DNA of 64,000 nucleotides from Halobacteriovoraceae bacterium (GTDB lineage Bacteria > Bdellovibrionota > Bacteriovoracia > Bacteriovoracales > Bacteriovoracaceae): assembly GCA_002713145.1 (NCBI GenBank), contig PAVS01000023.1:166157-230156 (forward strand), written 5' to 3'. The notes under the pieces are model-generated. The model was not told the DNA's origin. It saw only the letters and a program-made list of their open reading frames with translations, and made no database searches. This document shows, one piece after another, positions 49,526 through 59,282 of this stretch (its first letter is position 1; every line of letters begins with the position of its first letter). A program made the translations under genes and the position numbers.

Positions 49526-50430
49526 AAATTATCTAAGATATAGTAATTGAGAGCTTCTCTTGAAAACCAGTTTTTTGATAATTTCATAGATCTTTCCATA
49601 AAAAGTCTATTATAAATTGCTTCCTTAGCTCTTAGAAAATCTTTTGAATCAATAATTTTTTTACTGATCAAATAAAAAGAATGGTACCTGTTATCAATAA
49701 GTATAGGCTTAGAGAATTTCTTTTCATTAGTATTTCTCAGTACATTCCTGATATTCTTAGGCACATCTTCACCGGCTAATTTACCAAGGCTGTCCATTTC
49801 AATTTCACTGTAAATTTCCGGAAGATTTCCATTTTCAATGTATTTCTCTAACACACTTGGCATGCGAGCAATATCTTCTTTTTGAAGCTTATCTTTTTTA
49901 ATATTATAGTCAATAACTTCATAGATATAGTTAATAGTTTTTTTACTCTTTGTATTTTTGTAATATTCCGTTTTGAGCTCTTGGTCCGTTATGGTGACTA
50001 GAGGGGCAATAATTCTACGGTTAAAAATATTGTATTCCATTGCGTCTCTAAGAATTTCAAAATACTCGTTGAAGGTGATCCCTTTCGAATTTAAAAACTG
50101 AAGTAATTGATCACGTGAAAGCTGAAGTTGTTTTTGAGTTTCATTAATACGATCTTCAACTTGGTCATCAGAGACTATAAAACCCAATTCTTCAAGTTTG
50201 TTTTTTATAATGAATGAATTTTGCAATAGTCTTAGAACTTCTTTGTTTGAATACTTATCTTGAGTAAAAATAAAAGGAGCTATTTCTTTTCTAACGGGAA
50301 TAGTGTTTTTCACTCTTTCAACTTCTGAGAGAGTGAAAATTTTATCATTTATAACACCTGCTACCTTATCAATTAACTTTGAGTGAGTATAAGTTGAAAG
50401 TATAAATGTCAGCAGGATTAAAAACTTCAT
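49522..50430 (-). CDS. SurA-like periplasmic chaperone
   Basis: 302 aa. Signal peptide 1-17, then a SurA-type N-terminal domain (VAGVINDKIFTLSEVERVK, DQVEDRINETQKQLQ, RDQLLQFLNSKGITFNEY). A PPIase-like part follows but lacks an obvious parvulin active-site pattern, so it may be chaperone only. SurA escorts outer-membrane proteins through the periplasm. It lies directly between a PpiC-like gene and pdxA on the same strand. Confidence 0.8.
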   Translation of the reverse strand: MKFLILLTFILSTYTHSKLIDKVAGVINDKIFTLSEVERVKNTIPVRKEIAPFIFTQDKYSNKEVLRLLQNSFIIKNKLEELGFIVSDDQVEDRINETQKQLQLSRDQLLQFLNSKGITFNEYFEILRDAMEYNIFNRRIIAPLVTITDQELKTEYYKNTKSKKTINYIYEVIDYNIKKDKLQKEDIARMPSVLEKYIENGNLPEIYSEIEMDSLGKLAGEDVPKNIRNVLRNTNEKKFSKPILIDNRYHSFYLISKKIIDSKDFLRAKEAIYNRLFMERSMKLSKNWFSREALNYYILDNL

Positions 50431-51245
50431 TATATTTTAAGATCTTTTTTATTTATTTTAACGTTGGCCTTGGCCCTAAGTTTATCAAAATAGTTTTCAA
50501 GAATTTCATCTCTTTTAATGTCATAGACAATTTTTTTATAGAGATCTTGGTCTATTTGCTTATATTCTTTTTTTCCAGTGATTTTAACTATATGAATACC
50601 ATATTGTGAGCGGAAAGGTTCAACTATAGTTCCAACCTTTTTCCCTTTGATTGCTGAGTAATACTCAGCTGAGAGTCTTGTCGCTGGTTGATAGCCTAGA
50701 TCTCCTCCTGCTTGTGAAGTAGAAGTTTGTCCATATTGCTGAGCAAGAGCTGTAAACTTCTCAGGATCTTTTTTAAGCTCATTGTGAATATTTAAAGCTT
50801 TTTCAAATACTTCAGCGACTTCATCTTTAGTGGGCTGAGCTCTAAGTCTCAACAAGATTTGGGAGGTTCTGTATTCTGGATTATCGTTGTAATAAGCCTT
50901 GATATCTTTTTCTTTTACATCGATTTTTTTAAGAAGTGGCGTAATTTCTTTTGAAATATAAGCATGGTACATAACATCATTCATCTTCTTTTTAACTTCA
51001 GGCTGTTTGTCCATATTCGCTTTTTTAGCAGATTCAATACCAATAATTCTATTTATAAGATCGTTGAGTGAACTCTCTAGTGTAACTTTCCTATTAGCTC
51101 TAACAAACCTTAAGTTTTGTTCGTGATACATCATTAGAGTAGACTGGTTAATCTTTTTTCCATTTACAGTTGCCACTACAGGATCTTTATCATTTGCAAA
51201 AGTGGCAAAACTTAAAATGAAAATTAAAATACATAATACTCTCAT
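50430..51245 (-). CDS. PpiC-type peptidyl-prolyl isomerase
   Basis: 271 aa with signal peptide 1-17 (ending TFA). N-terminal SurA/PrsA-like helices (VVATVNGKKINQSTLMMY) and a parvulin domain (SQILLRLRAQPT, AGGDLGYQPATRL, GTIVEPFRSQYGIHIVKI). Assists periplasmic or outer-membrane protein folding. Its stop overlaps the SurA-like start by 1 nt, so the pair is translationally coupled; mfd lies 27 nt upstream. Confidence 0.9.
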   Translation of the reverse strand: MRVLCILIFILSFATFANDKDPVVATVNGKKINQSTLMMYHEQNLRFVRANRKVTLESSLNDLINRIIGIESAKKANMDKQPEVKKKMNDVMYHAYISKEITPLLKKIDVKEKDIKAYYNDNPEYRTSQILLRLRAQPTKDEVAEVFEKALNIHNELKKDPEKFTALAQQYGQTSTSQAGGDLGYQPATRLSAEYYSAIKGKKVGTIVEPFRSQYGIHIVKITGKKEYKQIDQDLYKKIVYDIKRDEILENYFDKLRAKANVKINKKDLKI

Positions 51246-51272
51246 AAAACTTTCCTAATTTTAGGGGTAATA

Positions 51273-54200
51273 TTAATCTTTTATTTGCTGAGCTAAATAT
51301 TCAGCAAAATCTACTAAGTCATTGATTTTTATTTTATCTTTAAATTTACAATTAATCGAGAAATCTGGATTAATTTTATATATTTTTGGTCTTTTCATAA
51401 ATAACTCTAAAACTTTGTCTCGCATTGCGCTATTTTCATTCAATTCTTTTTCATTGAAATTTATTGTAACGCTATGTGACCTACAATTCAATTTGTCTAT
51501 GCAAGTTCTTTGTAAAATTATTCGTATATATAGTACCTCAAATAGGTTAGATAACTCTGATGGTAACTGACCAAATTGATCAGAAATCTCTTCTTTGTAG
51601 TCTTCCAAGAGCTGGGCCGAGCGAGTATTTGAAATTTTCTTATAATATTTCAATCTATAGGAGGAGTCTTCAATATATTCTTTAGGTATAAATGCAGAAA
51701 AAGGAGTGATAATTTCAATATCTTTGAACTTAGCTTGTTCAGTTCCCTTTAGGGTATTAATAGTCTCTTCTAGTAATTCCATATATAGCTCCAGGCCGAT
51801 ATCACTCAAATGACCTGATTGCTCTGGACCTAGAATATCACCTGAGCCTCTGATTTCTAAATCACTTGTTGCCAAGGCGAAGCCTGAACCTATAGAAGAG
51901 TTTTGAGAAATTGCTTTCAGGCGTTTTGCCGCTATTTCTGAAAGGGGCTTGAGTTTAGGAATTGTAAAATAGGCATAAGCTTTTTTATCAGAACGCCCAA
52001 TTCTTCCTCGGAGTTGATGAAGTTGAGAAAGGCCATAAGTGTCAGCTCTATCAATGATCATTGTATTAGCATTGGGTATGTCTATACCTGACTCGATGAT
52101 AGTGGTTGAAATGAGAATATCATATTCGTGTTTATAAAAAGCAGTGATTCTTTTTTCAAGCTCTCTTTCACTAAGTTGGCCGTGGGCATAAATTATTTTT
52201 GCTTTAGGAACTAAGTTTCTGATTTTAGAGGTAAAGCTTTCAATATCACTCACTTTATTATGAACAATAAAAACTTGTCCCCCTCTATTAAGTTCTTTCT
52301 CTAAAGCGATGCGGATAGTGTTTTGATCCTCTTTAATAAGATATGATTTTATAGACTGACGTTTTGGAGGCGGAGTCTTAATAATAGATAAATCTTTTAA
52401 ACCAATAAAAGAGAGCTGAAGAGTTCTTGGTATGGGAGTCGCGGTAAGCATGAGTGTGTCGATGCTTTCACGGAAGAGCTTTAACTTTTCTTTATGGGCC
52501 ACACCAAATCTCTGTTCTTCGTCGATGATCATAAGTCCCAGATCTTTAAACTTAACACTATCTGAAAGTAATTTATGAGTACCTATGATGATATCTATCT
52601 TACCTTCTTCTAAAAGTGATAGAGTTTCTTTAGCCTGTTTGGCAGATTTAAACCTAGAAATATAATCTACATTCACTGGAAAATCTTTAAAGCGCTCTTT
52701 AAAAGAAGTAAAATGTTGTAGCGCCAATACGGTAGTCGGGACAAGTATACAAACTTGCTTGCTATCTAAAACTGCAGCATAAGCTGCTCTCATCGCAACT
52801 TCTGTTTTTCCGAACCCAACATCACCGCAGACGAGTCTGTCCATTGGTTGTTTTGAACTCATATCAGAATAAACATCTTCAATCGCCTTTTTCTGATCTG
52901 GTGTTTCGATAAATCTAAAAGACATCTCAAATTCTGTGAGTTCTTTTTCTGGGCAACTAAAAGCATGACTTTCTTTAAGCTTTCTTTTGGCATGTAATTC
53001 TAATAATGAGAAGGCGAGTTTCTTAATTGATTTAGCAGCTCTTTGTTTTGCTAAATCAAATTTCCGTGTTTTTAAATTGGCCAGTGCTACCTCAGAGCTT
53101 GAGCTTGCATATTTTTGTAAAACAGACATTTTATAAACAGGAACATAAACTTTATCTTGATCTTTATATTCGATAACTAAAAAATCATTTGTTGTGTCAT
53201 TAAGAGTTATCGTTTCTATTCCCTGATATTTCCCAACCCCGTGTTCTTTGTGTATGAGAAAGTCTCCAGGCTCCAGCGTAGAAAAAACCTCTGCAAACAA
53301 ATCCTCCTGGCTTGTAGCAGGTTTAGAGAATTTTTTTGTTTTTTGTGCATAGAAATCAGCTTGGCTTAGAAAAAATAAATTCTCGTTTTTGTAAATGAAT
53401 CCTTTGTTTAAACGATCTTTGACATAAGTGATGCTGTTCTGACTTATAGAAGGCTCATGATGATCTAAAAAATGAGAAATTTCTGCTTTAAAATTTTCGT
53501 CAGAATAATAAATTAAAAAATCAGAGTTTCTATGCTCAGAAACCTTTCGTGACAATATATCGAGTTTTTGAGATTTATTGCCATTAAGATTAAGCTGTTC
53601 AATATTTAAATTAATTGTATCATCGTTATTAGAAATTTCGACCTGAAGGGGATTAATCTTTATGGAGTCTAAATTATTAATACTCGTTTCAAAGTCATAG
53701 ACTTGTTGTGGCGATGGTTTGAGTCTATTTTCATCATCAGGATTCAGGTTTTCATATCTATTAACGAGCTCTTCTCTAAAAGTTTCTAATGAAGATTCAA
53801 GATTTAAAAAATCGAAAAAATAAATTTGATGTGGATACAAATAATTGAGTAATGAAAATGATTCCTCAAAAAAATAGTGAATAAAATTAGGTAGTTCATC
53901 AAAAAAAACGCCATCATTCAAAGCATGAAAAATTTTTTGTCTATTTTTGTAAAGATTTTCTTCAGTGTGCTTCGGCCTTGGAAAATTTTCTTTAAAATGA
54001 CTGATAAAATCATTATTAAGTAAAGATGAATAACCGGAGATTATTTCAATATTTTCCTGAGGCTCTTCTCTTATTGTTTTATTTGTACGTAAATTAATAT
54101 TATGAATATCTTCAATGAGTTCATCGAAATAATTTAATCTGACTGGATGGGAACCAATCGGGTATATATCAAAAATTTCTCCTCTTTTAGCAAAAGTCCC

Positions 54201-54686
54201 AGGCTCTTCAACGCTAATGGCTTGACTATAGCCTCGCTTCACTAACTCAGACACGAGTTCTTCCCTGGGGAGAATATCATCTTTTGAAATAAGAAAAGTT
54301 TGATTGAGAAAAAAATCTTTTGGGGGGTGTTTATACAAAAGATCTTTAATCGTTATAATTAAGATATCAAAATCACCAATAAAAAACTTATACAAAACTT
54401 CGCTTTGTTCATTTAAAAAAGACTGACTTTGAATGATAGAGCTGTAGATCTCCCAATCCTTCGCAGGCATTTGGATAGTGTTGTAGTGCTGTCGCAATAG
54501 CTGATAGTTTTTGTCTGCAATCTCATAGTCTTGATAAACAAAAATTTTTTTACTTTCACGGTTATCTGTAGGACATAAGTTTTGAAGTACAGAAAATTGA
54601 TCAGAATCTATTCCATTTATTACCAGACTTTTTTTGTCTTCAATTTGCTTGAGCAAAGATAATTTGGATTTGTTATTTTTTGACAT
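51273..54686 (-). CDS. mfd: transcription-repair coupling factor Mfd
   Basis: 1137 aa, canonical length. UvrB-homology N-terminal region, RNA-polymerase interaction domain (EPGDFLIHKEHGVGKYQGIE), helicase domains with Walker A GDVGFGKTEVAMR, DEEQ box IIDEEQRFGVAHKEKL, TATPIPRTLQLSF, and QLRGRIGRSDKKAYAYF. Removes stalled RNA polymerase at lesions and recruits UvrA. First gene of the mfd-ppiC-surA-pdxA operon. Confidence 0.97.
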   Translation of the reverse strand: MSKNNKSKLSLLKQIEDKKSLVINGIDSDQFSVLQNLCPTDNRESKKIFVYQDYEIADKNYQLLRQHYNTIQMPAKDWEIYSSIIQSQSFLNEQSEVLYKFFIGDFDILIITIKDLLYKHPPKDFFLNQTFLISKDDILPREELVSELVKRGYSQAISVEEPGTFAKRGEIFDIYPIGSHPVRLNYFDELIEDIHNINLRTNKTIREEPQENIEIISGYSSLLNNDFISHFKENFPRPKHTEENLYKNRQKIFHALNDGVFFDELPNFIHYFFEESFSLLNYLYPHQIYFFDFLNLESSLETFREELVNRYENLNPDDENRLKPSPQQVYDFETSINNLDSIKINPLQVEISNNDDTINLNIEQLNLNGNKSQKLDILSRKVSEHRNSDFLIYYSDENFKAEISHFLDHHEPSISQNSITYVKDRLNKGFIYKNENLFFLSQADFYAQKTKKFSKPATSQEDLFAEVFSTLEPGDFLIHKEHGVGKYQGIETITLNDTTNDFLVIEYKDQDKVYVPVYKMSVLQKYASSSSEVALANLKTRKFDLAKQRAAKSIKKLAFSLLELHAKRKLKESHAFSCPEKELTEFEMSFRFIETPDQKKAIEDVYSDMSSKQPMDRLVCGDVGFGKTEVAMRAAYAAVLDSKQVCILVPTTVLALQHFTSFKERFKDFPVNVDYISRFKSAKQAKETLSLLEEGKIDIIIGTHKLLSDSVKFKDLGLMIIDEEQRFGVAHKEKLKLFRESIDTLMLTATPIPRTLQLSFIGLKDLSIIKTPPPKRQSIKSYLIKEDQNTIRIALEKELNRGGQVFIVHNKVSDIESFTSKIRNLVPKAKIIYAHGQLSERELEKRITAFYKHEYDILISTTIIESGIDIPNANTMIIDRADTYGLSQLHQLRGRIGRSDKKAYAYFTIPKLKPLSEIAAKRLKAISQNSSIGSGFALATSDLEIRGSGDILGPEQSGHLSDIGLELYMELLEETINTLKGTEQAKFKDIEIITPFSAFIPKEYIEDSSYRLKYYKKISNTRSAQLLEDYKEEISDQFGQLPSELSNLFEVLYIRIILQRTCIDKLNCRSHSVTINFNEKELNENSAMRDKVLELFMKRPKIYKINPDFSINCKFKDKIKINDLVDFAEYLAQQIKD

Positions 54687-54697
54687 AAAATTTCCAA

Positions 54698-54726
54698 AAT
54701 ATAATTAGTTCGCTATTCTATAACAA
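54698..54726 (-). promoter_or_regulatory. sigma70-like promoter of mfd
   Basis: On the minus strand TTGTTA (54721-54726), 17 nt, TATATT (54698-54703), 12 nt upstream of the mfd ATG. On the plus strand TATAAT (54700-54705) overlaps it and could serve the divergent gene at 54743, but its nearest TTGACA (54680-54685) is only 14 nt away. Confidence 0.5.
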
Positions 54727-54742
54727 ATTCAAAAGGATATAA

Positions 54743-55027
54743 ATGGCTAATTTACTTTTAGTTTTCTGTTTATATTTTCTGCTTTCGACTTTACTTGCAT
54801 TGTTTTTTGTAAAGCCGAGTAGATATGTAAAAAAGAATTTAATAAAATTTACCTATTGCTTTAAGTTATCAAAGCTTTTGACTTACTCTTTACTCATTCT
54901 GTTGGCCGTAGTCGTCACAGAAAAATTTAATACAAGTATATATTTGTCTAAAATAGGGTTAATGGTATCTGTTATAGGTTTATCTATTCTATTAGTCATT
55001 ACGGAAGTAAAAAATGCTCAGCGATAA
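54743..55027 (+). CDS. membrane protein, possibly NuoA-like
   Basis: 94 aa with about three hydrophobic helices and a basic connecting loop (KPSRYVKKNLIK). AAGGAT stands before the ATG. It is the first of seven mostly overlapping membrane genes. By size, topology and position it could correspond to the small subunit A of a complex I-like arm; the conserved acidic loop of NuoA is not seen. Tentative. Confidence 0.6.
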   Translation: MANLLLVFCLYFLLSTLLALFFVKPSRYVKKNLIKFTYCFKLSKLLTYSLLILLAVVVTEKFNTSIYLSKIGLMVSVIGLSILLVITEVKNAQR

Positions 55028-55799
55028 CTTGGCTATCATTTATACAAACCTCTCACTTATTATCTTGGTAGCACTTGCTGACTTTTATCTAAGTGAAATT
55101 ACAACGATAAAAAAATTTACGAGAACAAATTTTTTCTCTGAGTTGGTCTATTCTTTGTTGTCTGTAATTCGAAAAATGTTTGGCTTTCTATCATTCAGTA
55201 AACAAAGACGAGTAAGTATCGATGTTTTTATAAAAACAATTCTTTTAAATTTCTTAGTTTTTATGTCATTACATTTTGGAGTCGTTAATCAGGATGTATC
55301 TATTTATTTAATACTCGCAGTATTGGCCATAACCAATTTCTTGCTCATCATGAGTAACTCTTTGCAGAATAATGTTTATAATTTTGATTATGCCCTCTCA
55401 AATCTGACTTACAGAGTTCTTCTTTCAATGTTAATACTGTTGGCTTTGAATGCTTTCACTTTCTCTCATTGGATGTTGGTGCTTTTTTTGCTTATATTGG
55501 TAGCAGTTAACTTGAGGTTTCAAGGAAAGAAAACTTCTTTGCTCGTTACTTTTTTTAATCAATTCATTATTTTGTTTCTTTGCACTGTTTTTTACACATC
55601 GACAGGAATGTTTATCACGGGTATTTACTTTGTTGATGTATTAGTACTCGCTTTCACATGTATAATTTTTAAAAATTTATTCTTTAAACTCCAGGTATAC
55701 TCTTCTGAAAAATCAAAATTCTTTATTTCTAAGAAGGAGTTTTTATTAACTTTTAATTTAGGTCTAGCGCTTTGTTTGATAATCTTGTTTATAATATAG
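55014..55799 (+). CDS. membrane protein, possibly NuoH-like
   Basis: 261 aa, about seven helices. A segment around residues 90-145 (DVSIYLILAVLA, then LLIMSNSLQNN, YNFDYALSNLTYRVLLSM) parallels the NuoH core pattern D.nIgll..LA...., SNnkYallgalR..aq. The usual NuoH length is about 325. The quinone-site Glu/Arg residues are mostly not conserved. Start overlaps the previous gene by 14 nt. The similarity is read by eye and needs a profile search. Confidence 0.65.
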   Translation: MLSDNLAIIYTNLSLIILVALADFYLSEITTIKKFTRTNFFSELVYSLLSVIRKMFGFLSFSKQRRVSIDVFIKTILLNFLVFMSLHFGVVNQDVSIYLILAVLAITNFLLIMSNSLQNNVYNFDYALSNLTYRVLLSMLILLALNAFTFSHWMLVLFLLILVAVNLRFQGKKTSLLVTFFNQFIILFLCTVFYTSTGMFITGIYFVDVLVLAFTCIIFKNLFFKLQVYSSEKSKFFISKKEFLLTFNLGLALCLIILFII

Positions 55800-56164
55800 T
55801 TTCAGCATTAATTTTTTTAATTGCTTTTTTAAACTTATTTTTCGAAAAAAAGAAATTAAGTAATTTTTTATACTTAATGTTTTCGCTGATCATGCTCACA
55901 TTTTTTATAATAAAACATGAATATATTTCAGTTTTGTTAGTCTCGCTTGGGCTCTTGTTTGTAAAAGTCGTTCCCCTAAGGCAAAAAAGGTCAAAAAATA
56001 TTTTAGCTACCTTCTTGGTATTTATAGTTTTGTCATTTCTACTTAGTTTTTCAATAAAAATGGGCGCGCCTGAAATTGACTTATCTTTGAAGGTAAAAGA
56101 GTCACTTCCTTTTGTCGTTTTATCCATAATTTTTATCACGGCCATGCTAAGGGAAGAAAAATGA
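55772..56164 (+). CDS. membrane protein, possibly NuoJ-like
   Basis: 130 aa from a TTG at 55772, overlapping the previous gene by 28 nt. About four helices. HEYISVLLVSLGLLFVKVV recalls the NuoJ signature AeFla..QvlVYaGAimVLflFV, with the Glu and the following small-residue pattern partly kept. Shorter than NuoJ (about 165-185). No other domain seen; the start codon is uncertain. Confidence 0.6.
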   Translation: MFDNLVYNIVSALIFLIAFLNLFFEKKKLSNFLYLMFSLIMLTFFIIKHEYISVLLVSLGLLFVKVVPLRQKRSKNILATFLVFIVLSFLLSFSIKMGAPEIDLSLKVKESLPFVVLSIIFITAMLREEK

Positions 56165-56370
56165 TTATTCTCATATGTACCTTGATTTTTTATATGTTGA
56201 CACTAATTTATCAAAATGATTTGAAATGGGTAGGGGTTTTATTATCTTTGGTATGTGTTCTACCGCTTATTGTAGAATTTAATACTCCAGCATATTTTTA
56301 CGTTTTTGGTGCTCAGTACATTCTGCTTATATTTTATCTGATCTATAAAGACAGGGTAGAACATGATTAA
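56161..56370 (+). CDS. small membrane protein, possibly NuoK-like
   Basis: 69 aa, two or three helices; one Glu (LIVEF, residue 39) in a hydrophobic region, and a terminal LIFYLIYKDR. NuoK/4L subunits are about 100 aa with membrane Glu residues and a similar C-terminal basic end. ATGA overlap with the previous gene. Confidence 0.55.
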   Translation: MIILICTLIFYMLTLIYQNDLKWVGVLLSLVCVLPLIVEFNTPAYFYVFGAQYILLIFYLIYKDRVEHD

Positions 56371-57253
56371 ATTATACGTAGCCATTTATTTCTTAATCCA
56401 GAATATTAAAGCTGTTAATGAAGACATCAAGATTATTTCTTATATTGTACTTGGAATTCTTTCACCTGTTTTGCTCTTTTTTTTAAATTCTCTACCGATT
56501 ACATGGCTTCAGGACCCCTTTTCCTCGGGCCTACTGGTCATATCGGTTTTAGTTCTTACTGCTCTCTATTTTCTTTATAAATTAGTCAAAAACGAGAAGC
56601 AGGATATAAGCATAAGTTATGTTGAAACTCTTTTTTTGTTCGTAATATGTTTTAGTTCAGCACCCTTAAAAATATTATTTTTCTTATTGTTAACTTCAAT
56701 TCGCTTTCTTCGCTATCATGATGATAGTTTCGAAGTTAATTTACGATTTATTTTTATGTTGTTATTTACCTTAATGCTGTTCTCACCTTTATCACTTTTT
56801 TCACTTAGAATAATGTTTGCTATCTTTCTTCTGTTGGAACTAGTGTTTATAGAAAATACCTTTGATAAGCTTTGTTTTCTTTTGCTGTCATCGTCTGTTT
56901 TTTCTATTATAAACCTTAGTGGCTATACCTTATACCTCATGATTTGTGTCCTTGTGTTGTGGCTTTCCTGGAACAAACTCACCAAGACGGAACAGGGGGC
57001 AATATTAGGAAAAATGAAGCTATTACAAGGTGTGCGGATATTTAGAAATTATTCAATTTACAAAAATATAAAGATTTCAAATAAGCATGAATTTTTAGTG
57101 CCTCTACCACAGATACCCTTTTTGTCTGGGGACAAATCTTTTGGGAGTAGAAATAAATCTTTATTAAAAAGTCTTGTTCCAGAGTATGTATTTGTCTTTC
57201 TTTTTTGTTTATTTATCTTATATAGTCTAGGAGTCTTGTGGGAAGTTATTTAA
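56363..57253 (+). CDS. membrane protein, possibly NuoL-like (truncated)
   Basis: 296 aa, about eight helices. LQDPFSSGLLVISVLVLTAL resembles the N-terminal motif of antiporter-like subunits (lD.LS..m..vv). A basic amphipathic C-terminal part (KLLQGVRIFRNYSIYKNIK) precedes one last helix. The usual antiporter length is about 600, and the key membrane Lys/Glu cannot be placed with confidence. Overlaps neighbours by 8 and 16 nt. Confidence 0.55.
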   Translation: MIKLYVAIYFLIQNIKAVNEDIKIISYIVLGILSPVLLFFLNSLPITWLQDPFSSGLLVISVLVLTALYFLYKLVKNEKQDISISYVETLFLFVICFSSAPLKILFFLLLTSIRFLRYHDDSFEVNLRFIFMLLFTLMLFSPLSLFSLRIMFAIFLLLELVFIENTFDKLCFLLLSSSVFSIINLSGYTLYLMICVLVLWLSWNKLTKTEQGAILGKMKLLQGVRIFRNYSIYKNIKISNKHEFLVPLPQIPFLSGDKSFGSRNKSLLKSLVPEYVFVFLFCLFILYSLGVLWEVI

Positions 57254-58245
57254 TATTAACTATTTTCGGTATTTATTTTTATATATCACAACTACTCAAG
57301 AACTCATATGTGAAGCTCGTTGTTGTTGGTGTTCCCGCTGCCGTTTTTGTTTATGTCACTCATTATAGAGTTTTTCAGAATGCCGAATATCCTTTTGGGG
57401 ACTTTCACCCATTTTTGGTCTTGATTTTATTTTTAGTTTTTATATTTGATGTGCTCGGAGGTTCACGTGTCAACAAAACCTCTTATTTATTATTGCCCGC
57501 AATGTTTTTAAGCTCGAATACGAGTTACCATGCTTTTGTTGTTGCGACTTATATTCTAGTGTTCTCTTCACCTACTTTAGTTCTAAAAGTACTTGCTCAG
57601 GCGATGATGTTTACTAGTGTGGCGTCTGCTATAACTCAGTTAGGATACTTATCTGAGGTTTTTGCCCTTATATCCCTTGTGATTTTTGCTTTCTATAGTT
57701 TTTTTACTATAAAAAACAAAAAAACAATTGGAGAAGAGTTAATCGTCTCTCTTGCACTCTTGCAGATTTTTAGCAGCTTTGCCTCTACTTCTTTATTTGA
57801 TACAAGACATATTTTGATCTTGGCTCCATATATTTTTAGTTTTATATTGGCATTAAAGTATTACAATAGGCCAACAGTGTCTTATGTAATGACACTTATA
57901 CTATTCGGTATCATCTTCATTACAAATGTCCCTCTCGGTTATTACTTACCACTACTTATTGTGTTGCTTAGATTTTGTTTCTGTAATTCTGAAAAGATGG
58001 ATGATTCGTTTTTAAAAGAGAAAGTTTCCCCCAGCCGTTTGCGGTCGGCAGTTATATTGTTAGTCATGTTTTCGGTTTACTATTTTATTTTTCTTTCTCT
58101 TGGAAGTAGTTGGCAGTCAGTTCTTTTTATATTCTTTAATTTAGTATTTTTGTTAAATATAAACAAATTCTTTGAGTCTATTTATCTTTCAGATTATATA
58201 GCATGCGGATTGTTGATTTGTGTGAGTGTTATATGTTTACTATGA
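57238..58245 (+). CDS. membrane protein, possibly NuoM-like (truncated)
   Basis: 335 aa from a GTG, about ten helices. Hydrophobic throughout, with Lys/Asp/His pairs in loops (PFGDFHPF, DTRHILILAPY). Third of the larger membrane proteins in the cassette; homology to antiporter-like subunits is only suggested by position and size order. Confidence 0.5.
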   Translation: MGSYLILTIFGIYFYISQLLKNSYVKLVVVGVPAAVFVYVTHYRVFQNAEYPFGDFHPFLVLILFLVFIFDVLGGSRVNKTSYLLLPAMFLSSNTSYHAFVVATYILVFSSPTLVLKVLAQAMMFTSVASAITQLGYLSEVFALISLVIFAFYSFFTIKNKKTIGEELIVSLALLQIFSSFASTSLFDTRHILILAPYIFSFILALKYYNRPTVSYVMTLILFGIIFITNVPLGYYLPLLIVLLRFCFCNSEKMDDSFLKEKVSPSRLRSAVILLVMFSVYYFIFLSLGSSWQSVLFIFFNLVFLLNINKFFESIYLSDYIACGLLICVSVICLL

Positions 58246-59282
58246 TAAGTATTCTCATTGTTTTATTGTTTACTATTGTGAGTACATCGAATGATGTTTT
58301 TAGAAAGATGTTTAAACCATTTCTGTTCACATCTCTTCTCGCCTTCAGTTATCTAAATTTTAAAAATGATCTGTTTTTTGTTGTTATTTATATTGTTGTT
58401 TATGTGCAATTAATATTTAGGCAAAGACTAACAAGCTTGGCTGATTATATGGCCATGGCAATGCTTACGTTGGTGCCTGTTTTGTTAGAACCAACTCAAG
58501 ACTATTATCAATATATATTTCTTCTTTTTGCTGCTAAGGTTTTGGAGTTATTTGCATCAACTTATGTCGTCCCTCCTATGGATTCGAAGAACAAACCAGC
58601 TATATCATTTGGATTTTTATTCTTGCTGTTTTTCTTATCCACTTTCAGTGGAGAGGGTGTCGGGCAAATATTTACACTACTTATATATTTTATAATGATA
58701 TATGAGTTTATTTTTTACCCTGCTGCTACTCTTCAACTTTTGAAGGCAGATAAGTCTCATTTATCATATGGTCTCTACTTGTTTTGTATAGGCTTTTTAA
58801 AGCCTTATTCATTCTTCGGAATATTATCTTCTTATGATACAAACGCCACCAGCCTTGGGGCGGCGTTAATTGTCATAAGTTTTTTGACTCTAATATTATT
58901 TATTAAGGAAATTCTCTTTGATAGAAATTATCCGCAGCATCAAGCCGTGACTTTGATGTTTGGACTAAATACATTGTTCATTCTTGTCTTTTTAGGTAAT
59001 TCTCTTGAGAGTCTACATTACATAGCTTATTTTGCCCTTGGTTTGAATCTATTGATTTATAAATATTTGCTAAAAAGACTTACTGATGGCGGGTATATCA
59101 AGCTAAGTTTATTAATATTCTACCCAACACCACTCTCACCGCTCTTTTATCTTTTCCTCTATAGTGTCTCTTTATATTATAACTATGGAAGTTTGGTAAA
59201 TCTCTTTCTTATGTTGCTAAGTTTGTTTATTCCGATGTCATTTTATTTTATAACGAAAAGGGTAGAAAATGACTCAGTATAG
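58242..59282 (+). CDS. membrane protein, possibly NuoN-like (truncated)
   Basis: 346 aa from ATG 58242, which gives the ATGA overlap with the previous stop; ATGs at 58233 and 58203 are alternatives. About ten helices. LFCIGFLKPYSFFGILSSYD is reminiscent of the antiporter motif slaGiPPtagFfgK before helix 11-12. Stop overlaps the GYF-TPR gene by 14 nt. Weak similarity only. Confidence 0.5.
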   Translation: MISILIVLLFTIVSTSNDVFRKMFKPFLFTSLLAFSYLNFKNDLFFVVIYIVVYVQLIFRQRLTSLADYMAMAMLTLVPVLLEPTQDYYQYIFLLFAAKVLELFASTYVVPPMDSKNKPAISFGFLFLLFFLSTFSGEGVGQIFTLLIYFIMIYEFIFYPAATLQLLKADKSHLSYGLYLFCIGFLKPYSFFGILSSYDTNATSLGAALIVISFLTLILFIKEILFDRNYPQHQAVTLMFGLNTLFILVFLGNSLESLHYIAYFALGLNLLIYKYLLKRLTDGGYIKLSLLIFYPTPLSPLFYLFLYSVSLYYNYGSLVNLFLMLLSLFIPMSFYFITKRVENDSV

